NCBI GenBank assembly: GCA_020629515.1
Contig: JAHDDE010000020.1
Location: forward strand, 21,946 to 56,628
Origin: Saprospiraceae bacterium
Lineage (GTDB): Bacteria > Bacteroidota > Bacteroidia > Chitinophagales > Saprospiraceae
Length of the DNA stretch: 34,683 bases
Direction of reading: 5' to 3'
Shown: positions 1 to 8,014 of the stretch, one piece after another
Layout of the letters: each line of letters begins with the position of its first letter
Numbering within the stretch: the stretch's first letter is position 1
The notes under the pieces: generated by a model
Seen by the model: only the letters and a program-made list of their open reading frames with translations
Told to the model about the DNA's origin: nothing
The model's database searches: none
Made by a program: the position numbers and the translations under genes

Positions 1-303
1 GAGTCCGCTTGTATAGATTGCAATGTTTACCTGCCGAATACTTTAAGAATTAATGGAGAAGGAGAGAATGCTCAATTCGGTGTAGTGGGTAACTGTCCAT
101 TTATAGAATATAGCTTGAATATTTATGACCGGTGGGGTGGTTTAGTGTTTACGTCAATGGATCCTGAGCAAAATTGGAACGGTCTGTTTAATGGAGAACC
201 CGTCATTAGCGGAGCTTATCCATATGTCGTGAGGTTATCTTATTTAGAGTTTGATGAATTAATTATCGAAGAAATCCCGGGCACGATTACTGTCATCAGA
301 TAA
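1..303 (+). CDS. C-terminal end of a T9SS-exported protein (type B sorting domain, CHU_C-like), 5'-truncated
   Basis: The frame is open from base 1 and stops with TAA at 301-303, so only about 100 residues are in the window. They read as the gliding-motility-associated C-terminal domain that directs proteins to the type IX secretion system: an early YLPNT stretch, the hallmark IYDRWGGLVF (seen here after SLN), a W-NG segment, a GAYPYVV strand, and a final short G-I-T-V-I-R strand that ends the protein. In typical members this domain is preceded by PNaFTPNgDG; here that segment has drifted to LPNTLRINGEGENAQF. The cargo domain lies left of the window and is unknown. A GTG at 85 is only an internal codon. 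The next gene starts 10 bases downstream. Confidence 0.85.
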   Translation, partial: ESACIDCNVYLPNTLRINGEGENAQFGVVGNCPFIEYSLNIYDRWGGLVFTSMDPEQNWNGLFNGEPVISGAYPYVVRLSYLEFDELIIEEIPGTITVIR

Positions 304-313
304 TTGAGGAATT

Positions 314-1003
314 ATGATCGAAAAGATTAAAGTGATCGCATTTGATGCTGATGATACATTATGGGTGAATGAGCCCTTTTTTACGGAGGCAGAAGAGCGC
401 TTCTGTGAATTAATGGAGGATTTTCTTCCTAAGCACAGTTCTCATCGAGAACTATACGCACAGGAGATAGGCAATCTTCCTTTATATGGCTATGGTATTA
501 AAGCATTTATGATTTCTATGGTCGAGACTGCCATCAAGATATCTGGCGGCACCATCAGTGCGGCATCAATAGATCGAATCCTTCAGATCGGTAGAGATAT
601 GCTTGCGAAACCGGTAAATCTTATAGATGGGGTAGAAGAGGTATTAAACGCGGTTCATGGTAAATACAGATTAGTTGTGGCGACCAAAGGAGACTTATTG
701 GATCAAGAAAGAAAATTGACAAAATCTGGTTTGGAGCACTTTTTTCATCATACAGAGATAGTATCCGAAAAGACAGAGAAAGAATATGAAAAGCTAATCC
801 GGCATCTCGATATAGAACCCTCAGAATTTTTAATGATTGGTAATTCCTTAAAGTCAGATGTACTTCCGGTACTTAATATAGGTGGACATGGATTTCATGT
901 CCCTTTCCATACTACTTGGGAGCACGAAAAAGTAGAAGGCAAAGTAGTGCATAAGAATTTTAGAGCACTGAAAAATATTAGTGAAGTCCTCGAATTTCTA
1001 TAA
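314..1003 (+). CDS. HAD superfamily hydrolase
   Basis: This 229-residue cytoplasmic protein belongs to the haloacid dehalogenase-like phosphatases. Motif I is F10-D-A-D-D-T-L-W, giving nucleophile Asp11 and general acid Asp13; motif II is Thr124 in VVATKGD; Lys153 or Lys156 fits motif III; motif IV is GNSLKSD with Asp182. The helical cap lies between motifs I and II (about residues 18-100), as in subfamily I phosphoglycolate-phosphatase-like enzymes. The substrate cannot be told from sequence. The ATG at 314 is preceded by an AT-rich leader without a clear Shine-Dalgarno, which is usual in this phylum. The gene ends with TAA at 1001-1003, and the stop of the convergent neighbour begins at the very next base. 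Confidence 0.85.
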   Translation: MIEKIKVIAFDADDTLWVNEPFFTEAEERFCELMEDFLPKHSSHRELYAQEIGNLPLYGYGIKAFMISMVETAIKISGGTISAASIDRILQIGRDMLAKPVNLIDGVEEVLNAVHGKYRLVVATKGDLLDQERKLTKSGLEHFFHHTEIVSEKTEKEYEKLIRHLDIEPSEFLMIGNSLKSDVLPVLNIGGHGFHVPFHTTWEHEKVEGKVVHKNFRALKNISEVLEFL

Positions 1004-2305
1004 CTATTCTATTGGGCTGTCTTTCCAGAATGGGATATATCGCAAGCTGAAAGTATCGATGGTAGTAGGTCTGTGTATATTGTAAAATAGTTGTAATTGA
1101 TGATGTCCTCTATTAAGTGACTTTATATCCACGAACGTAGAAAAGCCTAATTGATCATTATTAGGATGCGCTCTCATGTGCCATCTTATAGAATCCTTTA
1201 CTGACCCATCAATTTTTACGACAAGTGTTTTATTTAGTGCTAGCTGAATTTTATTATAGTTTTCTGTGATATCAACATCTTTAAAATCTTGAGGATTCCA
1301 AGCGATATTCTCTATTTCTATAAGATGCTTTAGGCTGATGTCAAACCACTCATCATAAGGGATAAAAATTTTTAGGAAGTTATCTTTGATAAGTTCAGAT
1401 GGAATTACTGCATTCCCAACATATTCACCTTTTTCATAGTATTCTTCGTATTCATTGTTTTGAAGAGCTAATCGGGGTTGCCCGATTTCTGTATAATCTC
1501 TATGATCAAGAGGGTTTTTAAGATTTAATGAAAGAGTACTCCAGGAGATATCATTAAGAGATAAAACAATGGCAATTCCAAAATATATAAAACAGGTCAA
1601 ATATAATTTCCACCTTTTGATGTTGCTCGTAAGAACTAACCATTCAGTTTTAAATAAAAATGTCAGATTAAAGAAAGACAGCATACGATTAAACGACTGA
1701 AGAATGCTTAAGCGTCTTTTATTAGCTATATGTTCGAAGGCTCCTAAGGATAATAGGACCACTAATCCAAGTACAGCGAAACCAAATAGCTTGCTATCAT
1801 GGATATCTGAAGGAAGAAAAGGCTCGAATACTGCAACGTATAACATTAGTGTGATGAGCATAGCCCCTATAGAAAATAGGGTAAAAATAATGGCCACCGA
1901 ATAGGAGAGGCTACTCAATTTTTCCAATAAAAGGACCTTTTCAGTAGGGCTATATTTGCTTTTGAGATCTTCTGTAATGTCAGGGTGATAATTGAGTTCT
2001 TCATAATTTATCCCGTGTGGAAATGCGTAATGAATTCCTAATGAGGCTAACCATGACGCCCGAAGCAAGAGATTGAATCCAAAACCAATTAAGAGAGCTT
2101 TACTAACAATCAAGGTCATGAAAAAAATCAAAATGATCGAAGTAGTCAATTGACTATCTGTGACCACTTTAGTTAACCAGTTATTGATCAGATCAGGCAC
2201 GTGATAGAGAGATAGCAGAAGTCCTCCACTGATTAATAGTTCTATTTGCCAACTATTTTGTTCAACAGTTTTTAGCCATTCGATATTCTCTTTTTTCCTA
2301 TCCAA
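1004..2305 (-). CDS. Multi-pass membrane protein of unknown function
   Basis: I do not recognise a named family in this 433-residue protein. The first 30 residues are polar and Trp-rich (WLKTVEQNSWQIELLISGG), followed by about six hydrophobic segments near residues 21-38, 50-85, 133-160, 172-190 and 232-250. A soluble C-terminal part of about 180 residues ends the protein, with no visible catalytic motif. The start appears to be TTG at 2303-2305: an in-frame TAG lies only 18 bases upstream, there is no ATG before the first membrane segment, and the reading frame opens 10 bases after the stop of the cyclase gene. It is the last gene of a tight run GH20-cyclase-membrane protein, so co-expression with those enzymes is likely. 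A role in transport or envelope sensing is only a guess. Confidence 0.7.
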   Translation of the reverse strand: MDRKKENIEWLKTVEQNSWQIELLISGGLLLSLYHVPDLINNWLTKVVTDSQLTTSIILIFFMTLIVSKALLIGFGFNLLLRASWLASLGIHYAFPHGINYEELNYHPDITEDLKSKYSPTEKVLLLEKLSSLSYSVAIIFTLFSIGAMLITLMLYVAVFEPFLPSDIHDSKLFGFAVLGLVVLLSLGAFEHIANKRRLSILQSFNRMLSFFNLTFLFKTEWLVLTSNIKRWKLYLTCFIYFGIAIVLSLNDISWSTLSLNLKNPLDHRDYTEIGQPRLALQNNEYEEYYEKGEYVGNAVIPSELIKDNFLKIFIPYDEWFDISLKHLIEIENIAWNPQDFKDVDITENYNKIQLALNKTLVVKIDGSVKDSIRWHMRAHPNNDQLGFSTFVDIKSLNRGHHQLQLFYNIHRPTTIDTFSLRYIPFWKDSPIE

Positions 2306-2315
2306 ATTGTTCGTA

Positions 2316-3080
2316 TTATTCTATTATAGCTACGACTCTGGCAGGCGCTGCCGAAGCTCCCATCAGTTTCATAGGAAAGACACATACCTTGAATCCAGTA
2401 TACGGTAATGCGTCAAGATTAGTGAGCTGCTCTATGTGGCAATACTCTTTTCTGGTACCAACCAGATGACCTTCCCAAAAATAGTTAGGGTCATTATTTT
2501 CTTTCGCTTTTTTAATCATATATGGTAAAGGAAGATCCCAACCCCATTGGTCAATGCCCATCACTTTTATCCCTTGATCGATCAACCATTCTGTGGCTTC
2601 CGCAGACATCCCCGTACCATGAGTAAAAAATTTCTTGGTGCCCATGTGTTGGTCTCGACCTGTTTTGATAAGGACTATTTGGCCTTTATGTAATGGTATA
2701 TTTTCTTTTGTTAAGAAGCGCTGTAGATCTTCTTTTGTTATGGCATCATAGTCTTCTTTATGCTTCATGTCAATAACTACACCATCACCATAGCACCAAT
2801 CTAAAGGAACTTGATCTATGGTCTTCGCTTTTTTGCCTTCACAAGTTGGGGCATAATGCCATGGTGCATCTATATGGGTGGTGCTATGGACACCCATATG
2901 CTTGATGGTATCATCAGCCCAGCCTGTCCACCCCTTAGGGAACAATCTAAAAGGTAGCCCAAACGCTCTCAATAACCATTTAGCCTTATTATGCGCTTTA
3001 TGTTTTATTTTGACCTTCATAAATCGAGGGTCTCCAGCATTATATTGGATAGGTTTTGTTAAGTCGATAAGTTGTGCCAT
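2316..3080 (-). CDS. Cyclase family protein (kynurenine formamidase-like metal hydrolase)
   Basis: This 254-residue protein fits the cyclase/KynB family (PF04199), metal-dependent hydrolases that act on amides or lactone-like substrates. The family motif HxGTHxDxPxH appears as H61-M-G-V-H65-S-T-T-H69-I-D71-A-P-W-H75, supplying the usual His/Asp metal ligands. Further family-like stretches are GQIVLIKTGRD near residue 140 and the late V-M-G-I-D-Q-W-G segment. There is no signal peptide, so it should be cytoplasmic. It starts at ATG 3078-3080, 4 bases after the stop of the GH20 gene, and is followed within 10 bases by the membrane protein gene, so the three are very likely one transcript. No other kynurenine-pathway gene is visible, so the true substrate is open. 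Confidence 0.8.
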   Translation of the reverse strand: MAQLIDLTKPIQYNAGDPRFMKVKIKHKAHNKAKWLLRAFGLPFRLFPKGWTGWADDTIKHMGVHSTTHIDAPWHYAPTCEGKKAKTIDQVPLDWCYGDGVVIDMKHKEDYDAITKEDLQRFLTKENIPLHKGQIVLIKTGRDQHMGTKKFFTHGTGMSAEATEWLIDQGIKVMGIDQWGWDLPLPYMIKKAKENNDPNYFWEGHLVGTRKEYCHIEQLTNLDALPYTGFKVCVFPMKLMGASAAPARVVAIIE

Positions 3081-3084
3081 AAGA

Positions 3085-5592
3085 TTAATAAAGTGTAGAG
3101 GTGTTGCTTGAGCGACCGTTGCTATTATAAGCTTTAGCCTTAATGATAGAGTTTTGATTCAAAGTAAAAGGGCCAGAATAAACAGGAGACATTTCATTGG
3201 GCTCTTTACCATCCAATGTATATCTTATAACTAATCCAGGATATATTGTATTAAGAGTCACTTGATCTTTCGTTTTATCAATTCCGGGAGGAGGGATCCT
3301 GTAATGAACGCCTTGCTCCCCATAATTATCTAATCTAATCAGTTCTCGTTGTCCTACCGTATTGACAAAATTATTATACTCCGTATTATAGTCAGTGGTA
3401 CTTGAAGACCAAGATCTCTGTGCAAATCCCAAAAGTTTGGGAAATGTCATATAGTCCACTAATTCAGCATTATAAAGCGTTTCGCTCCATAATTGGGCTT
3501 GAATACCTTTTATGCGATTTTTTGCATTAGCCTTTAGACCTTCTTTGGATTTTATGTATTCCGAATTTAAAATATTACCGGCTAAATCATATTTAGCATT
3601 TTTCATAATATTTAATGGTTCGAGGTCAAATGCCGTTTTTGCATTCGTCAATCCAGACCAATCCAGACCACCCTCACGGGGATCACTATCATATGCCAAA
3701 TCAAAATAGTATGAAGCCGAATTGCACATGACAGCATCAAAACCAGCATTAGCCAATTTGTAAGCCATGTCTTCTCTGCCCCATCCCCAGGATGCATTCC
3801 AAACATATGGAAGCATAGGTTCTCCTACTAAGTCTTCATTAATTGCTGTACCATTATGACCGTCCGCGGTATGAGCTAATACTATTTCTTCCCATCCTGC
3901 CGTGACTATATTATATTCATTAAGGATGTTTCGGATAAAGTAGAGCATATTAGGATGCAAATCATCAGTCCCGCTCAGATTTTCCATGTCACTTATAAAG
4001 GACTGGCATATGGGTGATCCCTGCCATGCACCATATGGTACTTCATCACCACCAGTATGCAATGTTTTTAATGGAACGCCCGCATCGATATGCATTTGAA
4101 TCGTCTCTCGTAATACTTTTTCTATAAATGTATAAGAGCTTTCACGGCATAGATTGATGACATTATCATTATAATTCTGTGCCGAGCTATACACTGATTC
4201 GTCATCGGGATCATGAAGCATATATTCTTCTGCCTCTTTTTCTTTACCAATCGTCATAAGACGATTATACCTAGCTCTCATTGATACTATAGCAGCACGT
4301 GCATGTCCTGGAAGATCGATCTCGGGTATGACTTCTATGTGTCTGGCATGAGCATACTGAATAATATCGATGTAGTCTTCTCGAGTATAGTATCCCGTGC
4401 TATAAGAAGCATTTACATCACCTCCAGATCCATAGGCCGGCCGCAATCTGTCTGATTCGTCCGGTGTATAGCCTCTGCGACTACCTACTTCTGTTAATTC
4501 GGGTAACCCTGGGATCTCAAGTCTCCATCCTTCATCATCCATGATGTGAAAATGAAACTTGTTCAGCTTATATCTACTCATTAAGTCAAGGACTTCTTTG
4601 ACCTTTTCTTTTTTATGAAAGTTTCTTGCGACATCAAGCATATATCCACGATACTCAAATCTGGGTTGGTCCTCTATTTCAACATTCGGTAGCGTAATTG
4701 TTGTGGACTTTTGTTTAGCATAGACCGGATTTATTAATTGGATGAGAGATTGAAAGCCATAATATAATCCAGCGCTGCTTCCAGCTATTATTTTAATACC
4801 ATTATCAGAAGTGATACTCATTTTATAAGCTTCTGTATGATCCATCTCTTGCACGATAAATGATAATTGAGCTTTTTCGTTTGTCGCTTTGATATCTCCA
4901 TTGAAGTACTCTTTTAGCTGTGCTTGGATGAGCTGTTTATCCATTTTAGACTGGATATTATCAAATGAAATGCTCAACTGATTTTTAAGAGTATAGTTTC
5001 CGTCCTGATAGCTAATGCTGATAGGTAGGGGAAGAATTCTTTGGACATTCTCTTCTTTTTGTCGATCTATTTCGCTAGCAGAGGCATATCTTGATGAAGC
5101 ATCTGAAGGATTAATTAGTGCTAAAGTTTCATGGTTAACCCCTTCTATGGTGACATCTTTTATGTCATATATTTTCTCTTTTTTTACGATAAATACTCCT
5201 TGAGGCACATTACTCATTCTTTTTATATGGCCATTCATTTCGATATTAAAAGATAGGGTGGCATCACTTCTTAATGTATCTGCGGATTCGTTGAAGTGAA
5301 GCTTTACATATTCTCCACCAGGGTTTTCAAAATTGATAAAGGCTGGTATAGTAGAAGAAATAGGAGCACCTGCGATCTGATTAAAGTGAATCGACCAGTC
5401 CTTGGGTGCCCAATCATCGGTAGAATTGTTTTTGATGTTCCAAGTAACATACGATTTAGCCGGATTTAATGAAATGGAATCGAGACTCCATACGATCGAA
5501 GCTATCCGATCTTCAGCTTGGTCTTTTTTATCATAGTTACTATGACAAGCAGAAAGAATAGTAATTAATATCAGGGGAATAAAAAACCTCAT
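3085..5592 (-). CDS. Beta-N-acetylhexosaminidase, GH20 family, lipoprotein
   Basis: An 835-residue surface or periplasmic lipoprotein that should release terminal N-acetylglucosamine or N-acetylgalactosamine from chitin oligomers or glycans. The chosen ATG at 5590-5592 places a clean lipoprotein signal (ITILSAC, Cys16) at the N-terminus; an in-frame TTG at 5611-5613 would only add seven residues. Domain order: an N-terminal carbohydrate-binding-like beta domain (about 25-140), a GH20b alpha/beta domain (about 185-305), the GH20 barrel (about 312-700) with the catalytic pair in H-T-G-G-D516-E517, and a C-terminal chitobiase-type beta domain (about 765-835) recognisable by YTLDGKEPNE and an IKAKAYNSNG stretch. 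It is the first gene of a run with the cyclase and membrane protein genes. Length and architecture match four-domain chitobiases. Confidence 0.9.
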   Translation of the reverse strand: MRFFIPLILITILSACHSNYDKKDQAEDRIASIVWSLDSISLNPAKSYVTWNIKNNSTDDWAPKDWSIHFNQIAGAPISSTIPAFINFENPGGEYVKLHFNESADTLRSDATLSFNIEMNGHIKRMSNVPQGVFIVKKEKIYDIKDVTIEGVNHETLALINPSDASSRYASASEIDRQKEENVQRILPLPISISYQDGNYTLKNQLSISFDNIQSKMDKQLIQAQLKEYFNGDIKATNEKAQLSFIVQEMDHTEAYKMSITSDNGIKIIAGSSAGLYYGFQSLIQLINPVYAKQKSTTITLPNVEIEDQPRFEYRGYMLDVARNFHKKEKVKEVLDLMSRYKLNKFHFHIMDDEGWRLEIPGLPELTEVGSRRGYTPDESDRLRPAYGSGGDVNASYSTGYYTREDYIDIIQYAHARHIEVIPEIDLPGHARAAIVSMRARYNRLMTIGKEKEAEEYMLHDPDDESVYSSAQNYNDNVINLCRESSYTFIEKVLRETIQMHIDAGVPLKTLHTGGDEVPYGAWQGSPICQSFISDMENLSGTDDLHPNMLYFIRNILNEYNIVTAGWEEIVLAHTADGHNGTAINEDLVGEPMLPYVWNASWGWGREDMAYKLANAGFDAVMCNSASYYFDLAYDSDPREGGLDWSGLTNAKTAFDLEPLNIMKNAKYDLAGNILNSEYIKSKEGLKANAKNRIKGIQAQLWSETLYNAELVDYMTFPKLLGFAQRSWSSSTTDYNTEYNNFVNTVGQRELIRLDNYGEQGVHYRIPPPGIDKTKDQVTLNTIYPGLVIRYTLDGKEPNEMSPVYSGPFTLNQNSIIKAKAYNSNGRSSNTSTLY

Positions 5593-5673
5593 TATAGTTT
5601 CATTTCTAACCAATTTAAGTCTTTAACCCGAATGAACTCAAGTATCAGAAGAAATCTTTACTTAGGCGAAATA

Positions 5674-5705
5674 AAAAAGGGGTTAGAAATAATCCAACCC
5701 CTTTT
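5674..5705 (-). terminator. Rho-independent terminator after the IPTL-CTERM protease gene
   Basis: Arms AAAAGGGGTT (5675-5684) and AACCCCTTTT (5696-5705) form a 10-bp perfect stem with an 11-nt loop. Read on the minus strand the stem ends in six T residues, which suits termination of the protease gene whose stop lies at 5724. The plus-strand reading also ends in four T residues, so weak bidirectional use is possible. Confidence 0.8.
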
Positions 5706-5723
5706 ATTAATTCTTTTTGATGC

Positions 5724-7196
5724 CTAAACATTTTTCACCGAGATACTTTTTCTTACAGCTACCAAGCCGAATATTAAGATGAATATCGATAAGATAATCA
5801 AACCCCATTCTCCTAAAGTAGGGATATCTGAAGGAGAAGCAGATGAACTAGGGAAAAACCCTGGAGGACCTGGAAAAGTTCCTGTTACTGTATAACCCGA
5901 GGTAGCTTCTGGTTCAGGATCAGGAGTTGGTTCCGGCTCAGGATCTGGATCAGGTGTTGGGTCTGGATCGGGATCTGGTGTTGGATCGGGATCTGGTGTG
6001 GGATCTGGGTCTGTTTCACTAGAGAAGACATTAGATTTAAAATCATTTCTTATTACTTCAACCCAAGCCAATACAAACTCTATTTGTCCAGGGGTAAAAC
6101 AATTTAAACACTCATCGTCCCCATAATCCATAAAGTTATTGTATAAGAAATCTGAATCTCCTGTATTTGGATTAGGGCCTATACATGTTCCTTCGTTATT
6201 ATCATATTGAGAATAAGCTTGAGGTGGGGTATCAGCAATATAATCACAGTCACACTCTGCACCACTACAGCCATTTGGTAATTCGTCGATTATATTGTAG
6301 TTACTGCCACCATCCATAGCTACCTCATCAGCGGTCACCATACCATTTGATATACTTTGACCTCCAGCATCAATACAGAACACATGATTCAGAAACAAAA
6401 AATGTCCAGCTTCATGTGTCACCGTGATGCCTTTATCATAGCTTGGGTAAGAGGTGAGGCAAGTATTACTATTGACAAAATTACCACCTGTCAGTCCATT
6501 AGTACAAGGTGTATCAAAAGAACCCCAAGCACATGAAGAGACGATTAAAGAGTTAGTAGTAGCGAAATCTGAAAAAGTGTCTCCAAGAAATTCTCCACCT
6601 GCTACGGAGACAGGAGATCCTCCTAAAGGTGAAATACCTAATAAATCAGGGGCAGCATCTGCATCTTGTACCACTAAGTTCATATAACCATTCCACATCG
6701 GTATCTCACATGGGTCGCCTGGAGGGCAGGGATTGGATCCAAAAAGAACGGCTGGGTCACCTTCCGAAATTCCTGATCCAGAGGGGTGATTAGAATTGGC
6801 TAACTTAAATTCTATACATGCGCCTGTATTGCTATTGGCACATGTAGATCCTGAATATGCTTCGTTCATTACATCGAGTTGACTTTGGGCCAATTCTATT
6901 AAACAAGCCTGTTCGTTTAATGGTGTGTTATCTTCATAATGAACTACAACCGGAATGGTGAATGATGTGATAGGGCAATCACCATCGGCCTTCTCTATAT
7001 TCTTTTGAATTCTATTTAGACTTTCACGCAGTTTTTCCTGTTTTAGATTCCATATTTTCACGTAGTCAGGGTTGGATTGCATCAACTGATTATGCAAGAT
7101 TTGAGTACCACATTTTCGTTGTGCGTTAAGGTCACTTAAGCTGATCAAAGCAATAAAAGTGATAAAGGTTGACGTAATGATTTGCTTGAAATACAT
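5724..7196 (-). CDS. Secreted M43-family zinc metalloprotease with DP-rich linker and IPTL-CTERM tail
   Basis: A 490-residue exported protease of the pappalysin/cytophagalysin group. It has a signal peptide (about 1-25, ending near LNAQ) and a metzincin zinc site H261-E262-A-G-H265 with third ligand His271. The Met-turn is Met356 in NNFMDYGDDEC, and ADTPPQ near 321 is typical of the family. Many Cys residues suggest disulfides outside the cell. Residues about 395-432 form a low-complexity Asp/Pro/Thr/Glu linker. The C-terminus holds I458-P-T-L-G-E-W-G, then a hydrophobic helix and a short basic end, which is the IPTL-CTERM sorting signal pattern. So the protein is probably processed at the membrane and moved to the envelope or extracellular matrix. 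No sorting protease is encoded in the window. A strong terminator follows the gene. Confidence 0.88.
   Translation of the reverse strand: MYFKQIITSTFITFIALISLSDLNAQRKCGTQILHNQLMQSNPDYVKIWNLKQEKLRESLNRIQKNIEKADGDCPITSFTIPVVVHYEDNTPLNEQACLIELAQSQLDVMNEAYSGSTCANSNTGACIEFKLANSNHPSGSGISEGDPAVLFGSNPCPPGDPCEIPMWNGYMNLVVQDADAAPDLLGISPLGGSPVSVAGGEFLGDTFSDFATTNSLIVSSCAWGSFDTPCTNGLTGGNFVNSNTCLTSYPSYDKGITVTHEAGHFLFLNHVFCIDAGGQSISNGMVTADEVAMDGGSNYNIIDELPNGCSGAECDCDYIADTPPQAYSQYDNNEGTCIGPNPNTGDSDFLYNNFMDYGDDECLNCFTPGQIEFVLAWVEVIRNDFKSNVFSSETDPDPTPDPDPTPDPDPDPTPDPDPEPEPTPDPEPEATSGYTVTGTFPGPPGFFPSSSASPSDIPTLGEWGLIILSIFILIFGLVAVRKSISVKNV
5901..6014 (-). repeat. DP/TP/EP-rich low-complexity linker repeat in the M43 protease
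   Basis: The DNA here is an imperfect tandem repeat of GGATCTGGATC-like units on the plus strand. On the coding strand it gives about 38 residues of alternating Asp-Pro, Thr-Pro and Glu-Pro. It acts as a stiff acidic spacer between the catalytic domain and the membrane/sorting tail. Units differ at third bases, so it is not a perfect slippage tract. Confidence 0.85.
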
Positions 7197-7275
7197 TTTG
7201 ATATTGTTTACAGTTGAGACTATAAATATAAAAAATTATATATGTTAAGAATAATTAGAATGCACTATATTTTTT

Positions 7276-7842
7276 TTAGTAAATTTCAACTATGACATCC
7301 ACCTCTACAGCTATATTTCTCGGAAGGGAACCCATACCAACAGCGGCCCTGGCATGCTTACCTTTTTCGCCAAATACAGCGACCATAGTATCGCTAAAAC
7401 CATTGATAACTTCGGGTTGATCACCAAAACCCTCTACAGCGTTGACCATCCCAGTCACTTTAAGGATGCGTTTAACCTTATTGAGATCGCCGAGATGATT
7501 TTTCAATACCGACAGTTGTGCAATTGCCGCTCTTTTTGATGCTTCATATCCTTCTTGTACAGTTAAGTCTTTGCCGATTTGTCCGGTGATATAACCTCCT
7601 TCTGGTAGGCTAGGCCCTTTCCCTGCGAGAAATAGAAGTTTGCCTGATTGGGTCACGTTGACATAATTCGCCACTGGTGGTGAAGGAGTATTAAGTTTTA
7701 TTCCTAAGGAATCTAAGTGTCGATCAAAATCTACAAAAATTCTTGAGTTGTCATGATCGACTTTGTGGTGTGCTCCGGAATGGCTCTGGCATGCTATTAA
7801 AAATATTGATAAACTAATGGCTAAAACAGTCGTAATTTTCAT
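7276..7842 (-). CDS. RidA/YjgF-family protein with lipoprotein signal
   Basis: A 188-residue protein of the RidA (YjgF/YER057c/UK114) family. Known members are mostly cytosolic trimers that deaminate enamine/imine intermediates. Family-like segments are KLLFLAGKGP (about 68), the ITGQIG segment near 85, an AAIAQLSVLKNHLGDL helix, VTGMVNAVEGF, and a late HARAAVGMGSLPRNIAVEVD with Arg165 at the position of the substrate-binding arginine. Unusually, it begins with a lipoprotein signal, LIAC with Cys18, followed by His-rich residues SHSGAHHKVDHD, so it should sit at the membrane facing the periplasm. ATG at 7840-7842 is the start; it is divergent from the helicase gene and has no partner gene close by. 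Its substrate is unknown. Confidence 0.85.
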   Translation of the reverse strand: MKITTVLAISLSIFLIACQSHSGAHHKVDHDNSRIFVDFDRHLDSLGIKLNTPSPPVANYVNVTQSGKLLFLAGKGPSLPEGGYITGQIGKDLTVQEGYEASKRAAIAQLSVLKNHLGDLNKVKRILKVTGMVNAVEGFGDQPEVINGFSDTMVAVFGEKGKHARAAVGMGSLPRNIAVEVDVIVEIY

Positions 7843-7913
7843 AGTAATCGGAATTTCTTCTGTCTCAAAATACCATTTTCCTTTATTTTATAAGCATCAG
7901 CCTCAAATAAACG

Positions 7914-7921
7914 TATCTTTG
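7914..7921 (+). promoter_or_regulatory. Predicted Bacteroidota -7 promoter element for the DEAD-box helicase
   Basis: TATCTTTG matches the Bacteroidota -7 consensus TAnnTTTG exactly and lies 93 bases before the helicase start. No clear -33 TTG is seen at the usual spacing. If it is used, the leader is about 85 nt and includes CGATG-ATT-CATCG (7961-7973), a small 5-bp hairpin. Confidence 0.5.
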
Positions 7922-8014
7922 CGCCTTTTTTGAGGATACTTATGTTCAGAGAGTGCATCACGATGATTCATCGCCTAAATTGTAAGAGCTCAAAGTCACT
8001 TTAATAAGATTATT

